Source: Croceicoccus pelagius
GTDB taxonomy: Bacteria > Pseudomonadota > Alphaproteobacteria > Sphingomonadales > Sphingomonadaceae
Length of the DNA stretch: 64,000 bases
Direction of reading: 5' to 3'
NCBI RefSeq assembly: GCF_001661915.1
Contig: NZ_LYWY01000040.1
Location: 62,001-126,000 of the forward strand
Below the pieces are notes generated by a model that was not told the origin of the DNA, searched no databases, and was given only the letters and a program-made list of their open reading frames with translations. Numbering within the stretch: the stretch's first letter is position 1; the number at the start of each line of letters is the position of its first letter. Positions 55,539-64,000 of the stretch are shown one piece after another. The position numbers and the translations under genes were made by a program.

Positions 55539-57050
55539 ATGAAACGCATGCTCGCCAGCATCGCCTTCGCCGCCACCGCACTGGCGCCCGTAGGCCTGGC
55601 CGGAACGGCTACCACTGCCGCAGCGCAGGCTGCCCGCCCGGCCAACGACATCGTCATCTCGATCGGACGCGGCCAGCTGGTCAACGTCAGCGGCCGGATG
55701 ACCGACATCTTCATCGCCGACGAAGCCGTCGCCGATGTCCAGGTGAAGGCCACCAACCAGATCTACCTGTTCGGCAAGAAGGCGGGCGAGACCACGGTCT
55801 ATGCCAGCGATTCGGCAGGTAACATCGTCTGGTCGGCCAACGTCCGCGTCGGGAACAACATCGACAGCATCGACCAGATGCTGGGCCTGGCGATGCCGGA
55901 AGCGAACATCACCACCGCGACGATGAACAACACGGTCCTGCTGACCGGCACCGTCGCCGCCCCCGAAGACGCGGCAGAGGCAGAACGCCTCGTCTCCGCC
56001 TTCGTCGGCGAAGGGACCAACGTAATCAGCCGCCTGCGCCTGACGACGCCGCTGCAGGTCAACCTGCGCGTCCGCTTCGCCGAAGTGAGCCGCTCGCTCG
56101 TCCGCGTACTCAACGCCAGCGTCAACACCTACGACGGCACCGACGGCTTCAAGTTCGGCGTCGCGCAGGGCCGCGGCGATTTCCTGCCCGCATGGACGGT
56201 CGGAACCGGTCTGTTCACCGGCGGCACACAGGCCGGCGGCTCCACGCTGATCGGCCAGGGCGCTGCCACCACGCTTGGCGGCGTCGGCAAGTTCCTCGGT
56301 CTCGACCTGGCCGGCGCACTTGACGTCGGCGAGACCGAAGGCCTCGTCACCACGATCACCGAACCGAACCTGACCGCCCTTTCGGGCGAAACGGCCGACT
56401 TCCTGGCGGGCGGCGAATACCCGATCCCGATCAGCAGCGGCCTCGGCTCGACTGCGATCGAATACAAGAAGTACGGCGTCAGCCTGTCCTACACCCCGAC
56501 GGTGCTCGCCAATGGCCGCATCTCGGTCCGTGTCCGTCCGGAAGTGTCGGAACTGTCGAGCTCGGGTGCGATCACGCTCGGCGACGTGCAGGTCCCGGCT
56601 CTCACCGTGCGCCGCGCGGAAACGACGATCGAACTCGGCTCCGGCCAGAGCTTCATGATCGCCGGCCTGCTGCAGAACTTCAACAACTCGACGATCGACA
56701 AGACCCCGGGCCTGGGTGACATTCCTATCCTGGGCAACCTGTTCCGCTCGAACTCGTTCCGCAAGGGCGAGACCGAGCTGGTCATCGTCGTGACGCCGTA
56801 TCTGGTGAAGCCGGTCGACGCGAAGGACATCGTCCTGCCGACCGACGGCTACGCCACCCCCGGCGAGATCGAGCGCCTGCTGCTCAACAAGTGGAGCAAG
56901 GACACCGGGATCAAGCGCCCGATGCCCACCGCCGTCGACACGCAGGTAAGCCCCGGCATCAGCGCCGCTTCGCCCGCACAAGGCACCCCGTCGAGCCAGC
57001 CGGTTCGCAGCGCCGATGCGACCGGTTCGAACCCCGGGTTCTCGTTCTGA
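55539..57050 (+). CDS. cpaC: Tad pilus secretin CpaC
   Basis: CpaC/RcpA forms the outer-membrane ring of the Tad pilus. The 503-residue protein has a signal peptide (LASIAFAATALAPVGLA), N-terminal pilus-family and BON-like domains (VLLTGTVAAPEDAAEAERLV), and a secretin core with the end motif VRPEVSEL and VPALTVRRAETTIELGSGQS, here VPALTVRRAETTIEL. I chose the ATG behind AAGGGGG; an in-frame ATG 12 codons earlier is weaker. Confidence 0.95.
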   Translation: MKRMLASIAFAATALAPVGLAGTATTAAAQAARPANDIVISIGRGQLVNVSGRMTDIFIADEAVADVQVKATNQIYLFGKKAGETTVYASDSAGNIVWSANVRVGNNIDSIDQMLGLAMPEANITTATMNNTVLLTGTVAAPEDAAEAERLVSAFVGEGTNVISRLRLTTPLQVNLRVRFAEVSRSLVRVLNASVNTYDGTDGFKFGVAQGRGDFLPAWTVGTGLFTGGTQAGGSTLIGQGAATTLGGVGKFLGLDLAGALDVGETEGLVTTITEPNLTALSGETADFLAGGEYPIPISSGLGSTAIEYKKYGVSLSYTPTVLANGRISVRVRPEVSELSSSGAITLGDVQVPALTVRRAETTIELGSGQSFMIAGLLQNFNNSTIDKTPGLGDIPILGNLFRSNSFRKGETELVIVVTPYLVKPVDAKDIVLPTDGYATPGEIERLLLNKWSKDTGIKRPMPTAVDTQVSPGISAASPAQGTPSSQPVRSADATGSNPGFSF

Positions 57051-57070
57051 TTTGCCGAGGAGCAAGGTAG

Positions 57071-57739
57071 ATGACCATGAACACGAAACATAAGACCGCC
57101 CGGCTTCGGCAGATCCGCCCGGTCACGCTGGCTATCGTTGCCGCTCTCGGCCTGTCGGGCTGCGCCGGCGGGGTTGCGACCAACCAGTCGCTCTACTCGC
57201 TGAACCAGCCGGTCGTATCGCGCACCAACTACGTCTTCGACGTGCAGACGAACGCCTCGGGCGTCCCGTCGAGCGAGGAACGCCGCCTGACCGACTGGTT
57301 CGAGGCTCTCGATCTCGGATATGGCGACAAGGTCTCGCTGGACTCCAGCATGATCTCCATCGCGGCCCGCGACGACCTGAAGTCGATCGCCAGCCGTGAG
57401 GGCTTCATCATGACCGATGGCGCACCGGTTACCGAGGGCGCAGTCGGTGCGGGCATGGCCCGTGTCGTCGTGACCCGTTCGGTCGCATCGGTGCCGAACT
57501 GCCCGAACTGGTCGGCAAATTCGGACTCCAACCCCAACAACGCGACCAGCCCCGGTTACGGCTGCTCGATCAACGGCAACCTCGCGGCGATGATCGCCGA
57601 TCCCGAGGACCTGCTGCGTGGTCAGCGCGGTTCCGGCGAGACGGTCGTGATGAGCTCGACCAAGGCGATCGAAGCTTATCGTGACGCCCCGACCACCGGC
57701 AAGGGCAACACGGTCAGCGAAGTCGCGTCCGACGAATAA
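57071..57739 (+). CDS. cpaD: Tad pilus lipoprotein CpaD
   Basis: The 222-residue protein has a lipobox LSGC (Cys31) and the CpaD family region RLTDWFEALDLGYGDKVSLD, here RLTDWFEALDLGYGD, then ARVVVTRSVASVPNCPNWS and GYGCSINGNLAAMIADPEDL, with two Cys that may pair. CpaD is the outer-membrane lipoprotein that helps the secretin assemble. It follows cpaC by 20 bp. Confidence 0.92.
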   Translation: MTMNTKHKTARLRQIRPVTLAIVAALGLSGCAGGVATNQSLYSLNQPVVSRTNYVFDVQTNASGVPSSEERRLTDWFEALDLGYGDKVSLDSSMISIAARDDLKSIASREGFIMTDGAPVTEGAVGAGMARVVVTRSVASVPNCPNWSANSDSNPNNATSPGYGCSINGNLAAMIADPEDLLRGQRGSGETVVMSSTKAIEAYRDAPTTGKGNTVSEVASDE

Positions 57740-57756
57740 GGCAGGAGGATAGAACG

Positions 57757-59022
57757 ATGAATGCTCCCTGGAATCCCGGATCGGGCTCCGACCGCGACGC
57801 CTTCGCCGCCTTCGTTTGCGACGAGGCCACCATCGATGTCGTGCGCAACACCGCGTCCGAACTCGGCATGCCGCATGAAAAGTGCCACAAGGGCGGACTT
57901 CGCAACGCGGTCCAGACCCTGTCGGTCTCGGCAAGCCCGTCGATCCTTCTGGTCGATCTTTCGGAATGCGGCGACCCGCTGAGCGACATCAACGCGCTCG
58001 CCGAGGTTTGCGAACCGGGGACCGTCGTTCTCGCCGTTGGCCAGGTCAACGACGTACGCCTTTATCGCGACCTCGTCGCCAGCGGCATCCAGGACTACCT
58101 GATCAAGCCGCTGACCGAGGAAATGCTGCGCGATGCGCTAATCCAGGCGCAGACCACGTTCTCGGCGCCCCGCTCGTCGAGCGACAGCAAGGCCGCGCGC
58201 GATCACGTGATGACCGCTGTGGTGGGAACGCGCGGAGGCGTCGGCGCTTCGACCATCGCGACTTCGCTGGCATGGATGTTCTCGACCGAGCACAAATTGC
58301 CGACCGCCCTCCTGGACCTCGACGTCCATTTCGGCACCGGCGCGCTGACGATGGACCTTGAACCGGGCCGCGGCCTGACCGATGCCATCGACAACCCCAG
58401 CCGCATCGATGGCCTGTTCATCGAACGTGCCATGGTGCGTGCGAACGATCACCTCGCCGTCCTTTCGGCCGAAGCGCCGATCCACACGCCGCTGATGACC
58501 GACGGATCAGCCTTCGTGCAGCTTGAAGACGAGTTCCGCCAGGCCTTCGACATGACCGTCGTCGACCTGCCGCGCAACATGCTGATCAACTTCCCGCACA
58601 TCCTGAACGGGGCGGACGTCTTCGTCCTCGCGACGGAACTGACGCTGGCCTCGGCCCGCGACGCGATCCGCATTCTGTCGTGGGTGTCGAGCCATGCCGA
58701 ACACATGCGCCCGATCATCGTCGCCAACCGCGTCGCACAGGGCGCTGGTGAGATCAGCCGCGCAGACTTCGAAGCCTCGATCGAACGCAAGATCGACTAC
58801 GTGATCCCGGCCGACGTGAAGGCCGCCGTTCACGCGGCCAAGCTCGGCCAGGTTTTCGTCGAAGCCAACCGTTCGAGCAAGGCCACTGCGGTCCTGCGCG
58901 ATCTGGGCAAGTCCATCGCGGCACACGGCACCGATGCCCCGGTCGCAAAGGGCGAGGCGAAGGGTTCGCTGATGGACAAGTTCAACCTCGGCTCGATGCT
59001 TGGTTCCAAGCAGAAGGCGTAA
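57757..59022 (+). CDS. cpaE: Pilus assembly ATPase-like localisation protein CpaE
   Basis: CpaE/TadZ positions the Tad machine at a cell pole. The 421-residue protein has a receiver-like N-terminal domain (SILLVDLSECGDPLSD, then YLIKPLTEEML) and a MinD/ParA-like domain with the deviant Walker A GTRGGVGASTIATSLAW. The Lys usually found in the P-loop is lacking (GGVGAST), as in many CpaE proteins. It begins 17 bp after cpaD. Confidence 0.93.
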   Translation: MNAPWNPGSGSDRDAFAAFVCDEATIDVVRNTASELGMPHEKCHKGGLRNAVQTLSVSASPSILLVDLSECGDPLSDINALAEVCEPGTVVLAVGQVNDVRLYRDLVASGIQDYLIKPLTEEMLRDALIQAQTTFSAPRSSSDSKAARDHVMTAVVGTRGGVGASTIATSLAWMFSTEHKLPTALLDLDVHFGTGALTMDLEPGRGLTDAIDNPSRIDGLFIERAMVRANDHLAVLSAEAPIHTPLMTDGSAFVQLEDEFRQAFDMTVVDLPRNMLINFPHILNGADVFVLATELTLASARDAIRILSWVSSHAEHMRPIIVANRVAQGAGEISRADFEASIERKIDYVIPADVKAAVHAAKLGQVFVEANRSSKATAVLRDLGKSIAAHGTDAPVAKGEAKGSLMDKFNLGSMLGSKQKA

Positions 59023-59075
59023 CGCCTTCGATCCGAAACTGAACGACGTAGATTAGACTTGTAAGGACCAGGACG

Positions 59076-60047
59076 ATGGACATCGCGCAAATCGGCGTAA
59101 TCACCCTTGGCTTGTTCGCGATCATGTTCATCGCCTACGTCCTGCTTTACGGGTCGGCTGCCAATCGCACGCAGAACCGCCGTCTTCAGCAGATGCGCCT
59201 GCGCCATTCGCAAAACGGCGAGGCCAAGGTAGAGGCGCAATTCAAAAAGGCGATCGCGGCCCGTCGCTTCAAGCCTCACACCGCGGCCGGTGCGGATTCG
59301 AAGATCGCGGCGCTTGCGCTGCGCCTGGAACGCACGGGCAAGGAATGGACGGTCCAGCAGTATTTTTACGCATCGGGCGGCATCGCGCTGGCCGTCGCGC
59401 TGCCGATCATACTCAAGTTCGGCGCGCCGCTGCTTGGCCTTGCCGTCGGCGCAGCACTGGGCGCAGGGATTCCGCATCTTGCCGTCAAATACCTCATCGG
59501 CAAGCGCACGAAAGCGTTCAACACGAAGTTTCCCGACGCCATCGAACTGCTGGTCCGCGGCCTGCGTTCTGGCCTTCCCGTGACCGAGACGCTTGGCGTC
59601 GTCGCCAAGGAAGTCCCCGGACCCGTGGGCGAGGAGTTCCAGGACGTCGTCGACAAGGTCAAGGTCGGCAAGACGCTGGACGATGCGCTGCAGGAAACGG
59701 CCGACAAGCTTGACCTTGCCGAATTCAAGTTCTTCTGCATCTCGCTCGCCATCCAGCGCGAGACTGGCGGTAACCTTGCCGAGACGCTGTCGAACCTTGC
59801 CGACGTGCTTCGCAAGCGCGCGCAGATGAAGCTCAAGATCAAGGCGATGAGCTCGGAAGCCAAGGCATCCGCCTATATCGTCGGTGCCCTGCCCTTCATC
59901 GTGTTCACGCTCGTCTACATGCTGAACCCGGAATACCTGGGCGGCTTCTTCACCGACGACCGCCTGATCGTGGCCGGCCTGGGCGCCATGGTGTGGATGA
60001 GCATCGGCGGCTTCATCATGTACAAAATGGTCAGCTTCGAGATCTGA
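59076..60047 (+). CDS. tadB: Tad platform protein TadB
   Basis: TadB is an inner-membrane T2SSF-type platform protein (323 residues). The core has PDAIELLVRGLRSGLPVTET, here PDAIELLVRGLRSGLPV, and LAIQRETGGNLAETLSNLADVLRKR, the latter being the family signature (ETGGNLAETL). Four membrane segments are visible. In related operons cpaF lies just before tadB; here only 53 bp separate cpaE and tadB, with no ATPase gene. Confidence 0.93.
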   Translation: MDIAQIGVITLGLFAIMFIAYVLLYGSAANRTQNRRLQQMRLRHSQNGEAKVEAQFKKAIAARRFKPHTAAGADSKIAALALRLERTGKEWTVQQYFYASGGIALAVALPIILKFGAPLLGLAVGAALGAGIPHLAVKYLIGKRTKAFNTKFPDAIELLVRGLRSGLPVTETLGVVAKEVPGPVGEEFQDVVDKVKVGKTLDDALQETADKLDLAEFKFFCISLAIQRETGGNLAETLSNLADVLRKRAQMKLKIKAMSSEAKASAYIVGALPFIVFTLVYMLNPEYLGGFFTDDRLIVAGLGAMVWMSIGGFIMYKMVSFEI

Positions 60048-60065
60048 TCGGGAAAGGCACGAACA

Positions 60066-61079
60066 ATGGTCAACAACCCCGCCGGTCCCACGCTTCTCGG
60101 TTTCGACGTCATCTTCGTCGGCACCGTCCTTGCAGGCGTCGCTGCCCTTGCCATGATGATGGCAGTCTATGCCGCGGTCACCGTCCGCGACCCGATGGCC
60201 AAGCGCGTAAAATCGCTCAACGCCCGCCGCGAAGACTTGAAGGCAGGCCTGATGGGCACGGTCAACGTGCGCCGCTCGATCCGCCGCAAGACCGATGTCA
60301 CGAACAAGATCCGCGACGTCCTCGGCTCGCTCAAGATGCTGCAGGATTCGCAGATCAAGGACATCGAGCAGAAGCTGATGCAGGCCGGTATCCGCCGCAA
60401 GGAACTGGCATACGTCGTCGTCGCTGCGCGTCCCATCATGATGATCGTGTTCGGCCTTGCCGGCGCAATGGTCTGCTACTGGTCGAACATGTTTCCCGAA
60501 TGGGGTTCGCTACGCCGCTTCATGACGTTCGCGGGTATCCTGATCTTCGGCTACAAGGCGCCGGACATCTACCTGAAGAACATCATCACCAAGCGCACCG
60601 ACGCGATCCGCAAGGGCCTTCCCGACGCGCTCGATCTTCTGGTCATCTGCGCCGAGGCCGGTCTCACCGTCGACAGCGCCTTCGGCCGCGTCGCCAAGGA
60701 ACTGGGCCGCGCCTATCCCGAACTGTCGGACGAATTCGCGCTGACCTCGATCGAGCTGTCGTTCCTGTCCGAACGCAAGATGGCCTTCGACAACCTGGCC
60801 TATCGCGTTAATCTGGAAGCGGTGAAGGGCGTGACCACCACGATGGTCCAGACCGAACGTTATGGTACCCCGCTGTCGAGCGCGCTGCGCGTCCTTTCGG
60901 CGGAATTCCGCAACGAACGCATGATGCGCGCCGAGGAAAAGGCCGCCCGCCTGCCCGCGATCATGACCGTTCCGCTGATCATGTTCATCCTGCCCGTTCT
61001 CTTCGTCGTGATCCTTGGGCCGGCGGCCTGCTCGATCTCCGATGCCTTGATGGGCGGCAACAACCCGGCCACCAAGTAA
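60066..61079 (+). CDS. tadC: Tad platform protein TadC
   Basis: The second T2SSF platform protein, 337 residues. It has PDALDLLVICAEAGLTVDSAF and the late RMMRAEEKAARLPAIMTVPLI, the TadC end pattern (RAEEKAARLPVKL is usual). Membrane segments lie near the N-terminus, the middle and the C-terminus. It closes the operon, with a strong terminator 30 bp after the stop. Confidence 0.93.
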   Translation: MVNNPAGPTLLGFDVIFVGTVLAGVAALAMMMAVYAAVTVRDPMAKRVKSLNARREDLKAGLMGTVNVRRSIRRKTDVTNKIRDVLGSLKMLQDSQIKDIEQKLMQAGIRRKELAYVVVAARPIMMIVFGLAGAMVCYWSNMFPEWGSLRRFMTFAGILIFGYKAPDIYLKNIITKRTDAIRKGLPDALDLLVICAEAGLTVDSAFGRVAKELGRAYPELSDEFALTSIELSFLSERKMAFDNLAYRVNLEAVKGVTTTMVQTERYGTPLSSALRVLSAEFRNERMMRAEEKAARLPAIMTVPLIMFILPVLFVVILGPAACSISDALMGGNNPATK

Positions 61080-61108
61080 GGTCCAGAGTTTCGGAACCGA
61101 CAACGGCG

Positions 61109-61150
61109 AAGGGCGCCGGGCTAGCGAAAGCCCGGCGCCCTTTCCTTTTC
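61109..61150 (+). terminator. Strong terminator of the tad operon
   Basis: A perfect 14-bp stem (AAGGGCGCCGGGCT and AGCCCGGCGCCCTT, loop AGCGAA) is followed by TCCTTTTC. The convergent marR gene ends 26 bp beyond it; its complement also reads AAGGGCG at the top, so it may act in both directions. Confidence 0.88.
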
Positions 61151-61175
61151 CCAGAAGCGATGTGCGAAAAGCGCC

Positions 61176-61628
61176 TTAGCTGATGTCGGTGTCGCGGACC
61201 TGTGCGAAAAGCTTGTCGAGGATTTTCCGCAAGTTGCGTTGCTCCGCCGCGGTCAGGCATTCGAGCAGGCGTTCCTCCATCCCCATCGCCAGCGGCATGA
61301 TCTGACCATGCATCTCGCGGCCCGATGCGGTAAGTTCGAGAATATGCGAGCGTCCGTCGCTGTCGTTAGGCCGCCGTTCGACGAGGCCTCGGTCGACCAG
61401 CACCTTGCAGGCGCGGTTGACGGCAACCTTGTCCATGAACGTCGCACCGACGAGCTGTCGCTGCGTCAAAGAGCCGACGTCGCCCAGGACCGCCATGACC
61501 CGCCACTCGGGAACATTGACCCCGAACCGCGCGCGATACTCGACCGCGATGCGGTTGCTCACCGCGTTCGAAGTGACCGAAAGACGGTACGGAAGGAAGT
61601 CGGCAAGGCGTGCATTATCACGGGGCAT
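61176..61628 (-). CDS. MarR-family transcriptional regulator
   Basis: The 150-residue protein has the MarR winged-helix layout: VTSNAVSNRIAVEYRARFGV leading in, VPEWRVMAVLGDVGSLTQRQLV as helix 2-3, DKVAVNRACKVLVDRGLVERRP as recognition helix, and DGRSHILELTASG in the wing (DxR motif). I started at MPRDNARLADFL; the longer in-frame ATG gives a Cys-rich leader that does not match the family. It is divergent from the TonB receptor, which it may control, but target and ligand are unknown. Confidence 0.85.
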   Translation of the reverse strand: MPRDNARLADFLPYRLSVTSNAVSNRIAVEYRARFGVNVPEWRVMAVLGDVGSLTQRQLVGATFMDKVAVNRACKVLVDRGLVERRPNDSDGRSHILELTASGREMHGQIMPLAMGMEERLLECLTAAEQRNLRKILDKLFAQVRDTDIS

Positions 61629-62021
61629 GTGGAGCGTGATACGAAATGCGAAGTCGAGTGCCAACAAAAAGTAACAACCGAAATGCACTGTTGCATGTGG
61701 ACAACATAAGATTCCAGTTTGACGGGCATCCGGCATAAAGTGGTTTCAAGCGTAAGGAGACATCACGAGGGCGCACCGCAAACGCCCTTGTCCTTCCGCT
61801 ACGTTTTCCCAAGATTCCACCCGATCACAAGGCGTTGACAGATCGCTTGTGGGCAGGCCGTGACTCGCGATCGGAATCGTCCCGACCAGGGTTGCCGGCG
61901 CCCTTATTGTTGCGAAGGCGCAACACCCCCCGCTCAAATGTTCCAGATGCAACTATCGGGTTTTGCAAATGACACGCCGATGATGGATGTCCGGCAAATT
62001 CCCGTCGCGCGAGCAATTCGC
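61629..62021. promoter_or_regulatory. Divergent control region of marR and the TonB receptor
   Basis: The full gap is 457 bp and has no recognisable gene. It holds a bulged hairpin with arms GTTGCCGGCGCC and GGCGCAAC (61891-61923), an early CCCGACC (61881-61887), and short inverted repeats. No vitamin B12 box or other riboswitch I know is visible. The region should hold both promoters and most of the receptor leader. Confidence 0.5.
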
Positions 62022-62047
62022 GGTCGGGTACCGATCCCGACCTTTTT
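62022..62047 (+). terminator. Leader terminator upstream of the TonB receptor
   Basis: GGTCGGG (62022-62028) pairs with CCCGACC (62036-62042), followed directly by TTTTT. It lies 39 bp before the receptor ATG, on the same strand, inside the leader. A further GGTCGGG (62052-62058) follows the T-run and CCCGACC occurs earlier (61881-61887), so alternative pairings exist. It could be an attenuator, or the end of a small RNA. Confidence 0.6.
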
Positions 62048-62085
62048 ATCCGGTCGGGACACATTGCGAAGGGACTACATTCACA

Positions 62086-64000
62086 ATGAAGACTAGCACG
62101 ATCATGAAGCGCGCCCTTGTGGGCACCGCGCTGTCGGCGATCACGCTGACCACCATGGCTGCGCCTGCTTTCGCCCAGGACGACGAATCCGATGCACCGA
62201 TGGCCAACACCATCGTCGTCACCGGTTCGCGTATCCAGAGCACGGATTTCGAAACCGTTGCTCCGGTCCAGGTCATCGATGAGCAGTCGATCGAAGCCAC
62301 CGGTGCGGTGAACATCCAGGAAACGCTGCTCCGCAACCCGGTTTTCGGTACGCCGACCCTGTCGCGTACGAACACTTCGTTCTCCACCAGCGCAACGGGC
62401 ATCTCGACCATCGACCTGCGTAACCTCGGTGTTAACCGCACCCTGGTCCTCGTCGACGGCCGCCGCTTCGTTTCGGGTCTCCCCGGTTCGTCCGCGGTCG
62501 ACCTCAACGCCATCCCGACCGCGCTCATCGAACGCGTCGACATCCTGACCTCGGGTTCGGGTTCGGCAATTTACGGTTCGGACGCTGTCGCCGGTGTTGT
62601 CAACTTCATCACGAAGAAGGACTTCGAAGGCGTCCAGGCAGAAGCTTCGGCCGGTATCACCGAAGCGGGCGACTCGGAAGAGTACACCCTCGGCCTGCTG
62701 GTTGGCGGCAACTTCGCCGACGGCCGCGGTAACGCCACGGTTCACGCAGGTTACACGTACGAAGGCGAAGCCTTCCTGCGCAACCACAAGACCGAAGCCG
62801 GCCCGTCCGAGCAGGACAGCCTCTCGGAACTGTTCTTCGGCGGTGACTACCAGACCCCGGTCGAGCCGTTCCTGTCGAGCTACTCGCCGTTCGGCACCTA
62901 CTTCACCGACAACTATGCGTTCACGTATGCGCCCGCCGGTGTCCTGCAGCCCTGCACGACCACCAACGGCACGTCGTGCTCGAGCGCACTTGGTACCGGT
63001 ACGGGTCCGACGGGCTTCAACCGCACCTTCTATCGTTACCTCGCCGCCCCGACCGAACGTTTCTCGCTGTCGCTGAACGCGAACTACGAACTGTCGGAAT
63101 CGGCCAACGTCTTCGTTCAGGGCACCTATGCCTCGACGAGCGTGAACTCGAACATCGAACCGTTCCCGCTTGCTTCGGAAGATATCTGGGGCGACGGCCA
63201 GATGCCGATCGAAACCTATCTTCCCGATGGTACGATCTTCCGCAACCCGTACGTTCCCGACGCGATCTACAACGACGCATCGGACACCAATGGCGACGGC
63301 CTGCGCGATCTGTTCTTCACGAAGCGTCTGACCGACTTCGGTCCGCGTGCTTCGTCGGCGGATCGTGACACCTTCCGCATCGTCACCGGTGTGAACGGCG
63401 AATTCGGTTCGGCGTGGAACTACGAAGTCTTCTTCAACTACGGACGCACCAAGCAGACCCAGCTGGGCAACGGCCAGATCAACACGCCGAATGCCCGTCT
63501 TGCTGCCCAGATCGTTCCGGACGGCAACGGCGGCTACATGTGCGCCGATCCCGACGCGGTTGCACAGGGCTGTGTTCCGACCAACTGGTTTGGCCAGAAC
63601 TCGATCACCGGCGACTCGCTTGCATACCTCGCGGCTCCGACTACCTTCAACGCGAAGGTCAGCCAGATCCAGACCGGTGCATTCGTTGGCGGCGATCTGT
63701 TCTCGCTCTACGAAGGTGCCGACCCGATCCAGGTCACTGCCGGCGTCGAATACCGCAAGGAAAAGTCGTCCGACATCTGGGACGTCCTTTCGCAGCGCGG
63801 TCTGAACGCAGGTAACGCCCTTCCCCCGACGAGCGGTTCGTTCGACGTCAAGGAAATCTACGGTGAAATCAAGGTCCCGCTCGTGCAGGACAGCTTCATC
63901 TATGATGCCTCGGTTCGTGCGGCAGCCCGCTACTCGGACTACAGCACCGTTGGTGGCACCTTCAGCTGGAACGCTGGCGGTGAGATCGCTCCGGTTCGCG
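62086..64000 (+). CDS. TonB-dependent receptor (3' end outside window)
   Basis: The 638 codons present encode a signal peptide (cleavage after AAPAFA, about residue 30), a TonB-box-like DAPMANTIVVTGSRI, and a plug domain with PVQVIDEQSIEATGAVNIQ, here PVQVIDEQSIEATGAV, DLRNLGVNRTLVLVDGRR and ILTSGSGSAIYGSDAVAGVV, then the first part of the beta barrel. This style is the oar/IroN-like group of sphingomonad receptors. The ligand cannot be read from sequence. GAAGGGA lies about 12 bases before the ATG. Confidence 0.92.
   Translation, partial: MKTSTIMKRALVGTALSAITLTTMAAPAFAQDDESDAPMANTIVVTGSRIQSTDFETVAPVQVIDEQSIEATGAVNIQETLLRNPVFGTPTLSRTNTSFSTSATGISTIDLRNLGVNRTLVLVDGRRFVSGLPGSSAVDLNAIPTALIERVDILTSGSGSAIYGSDAVAGVVNFITKKDFEGVQAEASAGITEAGDSEEYTLGLLVGGNFADGRGNATVHAGYTYEGEAFLRNHKTEAGPSEQDSLSELFFGGDYQTPVEPFLSSYSPFGTYFTDNYAFTYAPAGVLQPCTTTNGTSCSSALGTGTGPTGFNRTFYRYLAAPTERFSLSLNANYELSESANVFVQGTYASTSVNSNIEPFPLASEDIWGDGQMPIETYLPDGTIFRNPYVPDAIYNDASDTNGDGLRDLFFTKRLTDFGPRASSADRDTFRIVTGVNGEFGSAWNYEVFFNYGRTKQTQLGNGQINTPNARLAAQIVPDGNGGYMCADPDAVAQGCVPTNWFGQNSITGDSLAYLAAPTTFNAKVSQIQTGAFVGGDLFSLYEGADPIQVTAGVEYRKEKSSDIWDVLSQRGLNAGNALPPTSGSFDVKEIYGEIKVPLVQDSFIYDASVRAAARYSDYSTVGGTFSWNAGGEIAPVR

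Noticed and set aside
58200-58300. Loss of the P-loop Lys in CpaE as a sign of a broken gene
   Set aside because: A deviant P-loop without the usual Lys is common among CpaE/TadZ proteins, so this is not a defect.

Overview
The window reads as chromosomal DNA of a GC-rich alphaproteobacterium, most likely a sphingomonad and probably Erythrobacteraceae-like. That placement is inferred from gene order and protein style: a dcw cell-wall cluster, tatABC-scpAB-nagZ-SPOR-argS, bpt-tamA-tamB, ispH-thrB-rnhA and a cpa/tad pilus locus. It was not checked by a search. Coding density is very high, many genes overlap by ATGA, GTGA or TGATG, and I saw no rRNA, tRNA, CRISPR array, transposase or prophage gene.

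Region 1 (1-16.2 kb, minus strand). A division and peptidoglycan cluster is transcribed right to left: mraZ, rsmH, ftsL, ftsI, murE, a murF-like gene, mraY, murD, ftsW, murG and murC (cut by the window edge). The gene in the murF slot is the anomaly. It encodes only 317 residues, has no C-terminal ligase domain and carries a broken ATP loop, and it is followed by the largest gap in the cluster. Upstream on the same strand lie ccmA, ccmB, a cysteine synthase, a one-TM protein and a GldG-like lipoprotein.

Region 2 (16.2-25.2 kb, mixed strands) holds small housekeeping and envelope genes: pterin carbinolamine dehydratase, a tandem cupredoxin-like lipoprotein, a cytochrome c lipoprotein, entericidin, a decayed aldo/keto reductase, alkA, a [2Fe-2S] ferredoxin, map, an RsiV-like lipoprotein, pepA, a MEKHLA-domain protein, an SH3 protein and argC.

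Region 3 (25.2-30.4 kb, plus strand) starts with the nitrogen genes glnB-glnA behind a good sigma-54 promoter candidate. A patatin lipase, a secreted protein with a long Gly-Asn repeat and a fasciclin lipoprotein follow.

Region 4 (30.4-53.7 kb) has the outer-membrane assembly pair tamA-tamB with bpt, then ilvA, an exported amidohydrolase, the Tat translocase, the ScpAB condensin subunits, nagZ, a SPOR protein, argS, a dispersed repeat element, ispH-thrB-rnhA, an FAD oxidoreductase and a lysophospholipase-like hydrolase.

Region 5 (53.8-61.1 kb, plus strand) is a Tad/Flp pilus operon, cpaA-B-C-D-E-tadB-tadC, ending at a strong terminator. The motor ATPase gene (cpaF/tadA) is missing from its usual place.

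Region 6 (61.1-64 kb) has a MarR-type regulator divergent from a TonB-dependent receptor that runs off the window. The receptor leader contains an intrinsic terminator and extra copies of the same stem sequence, so it could be an attenuator.
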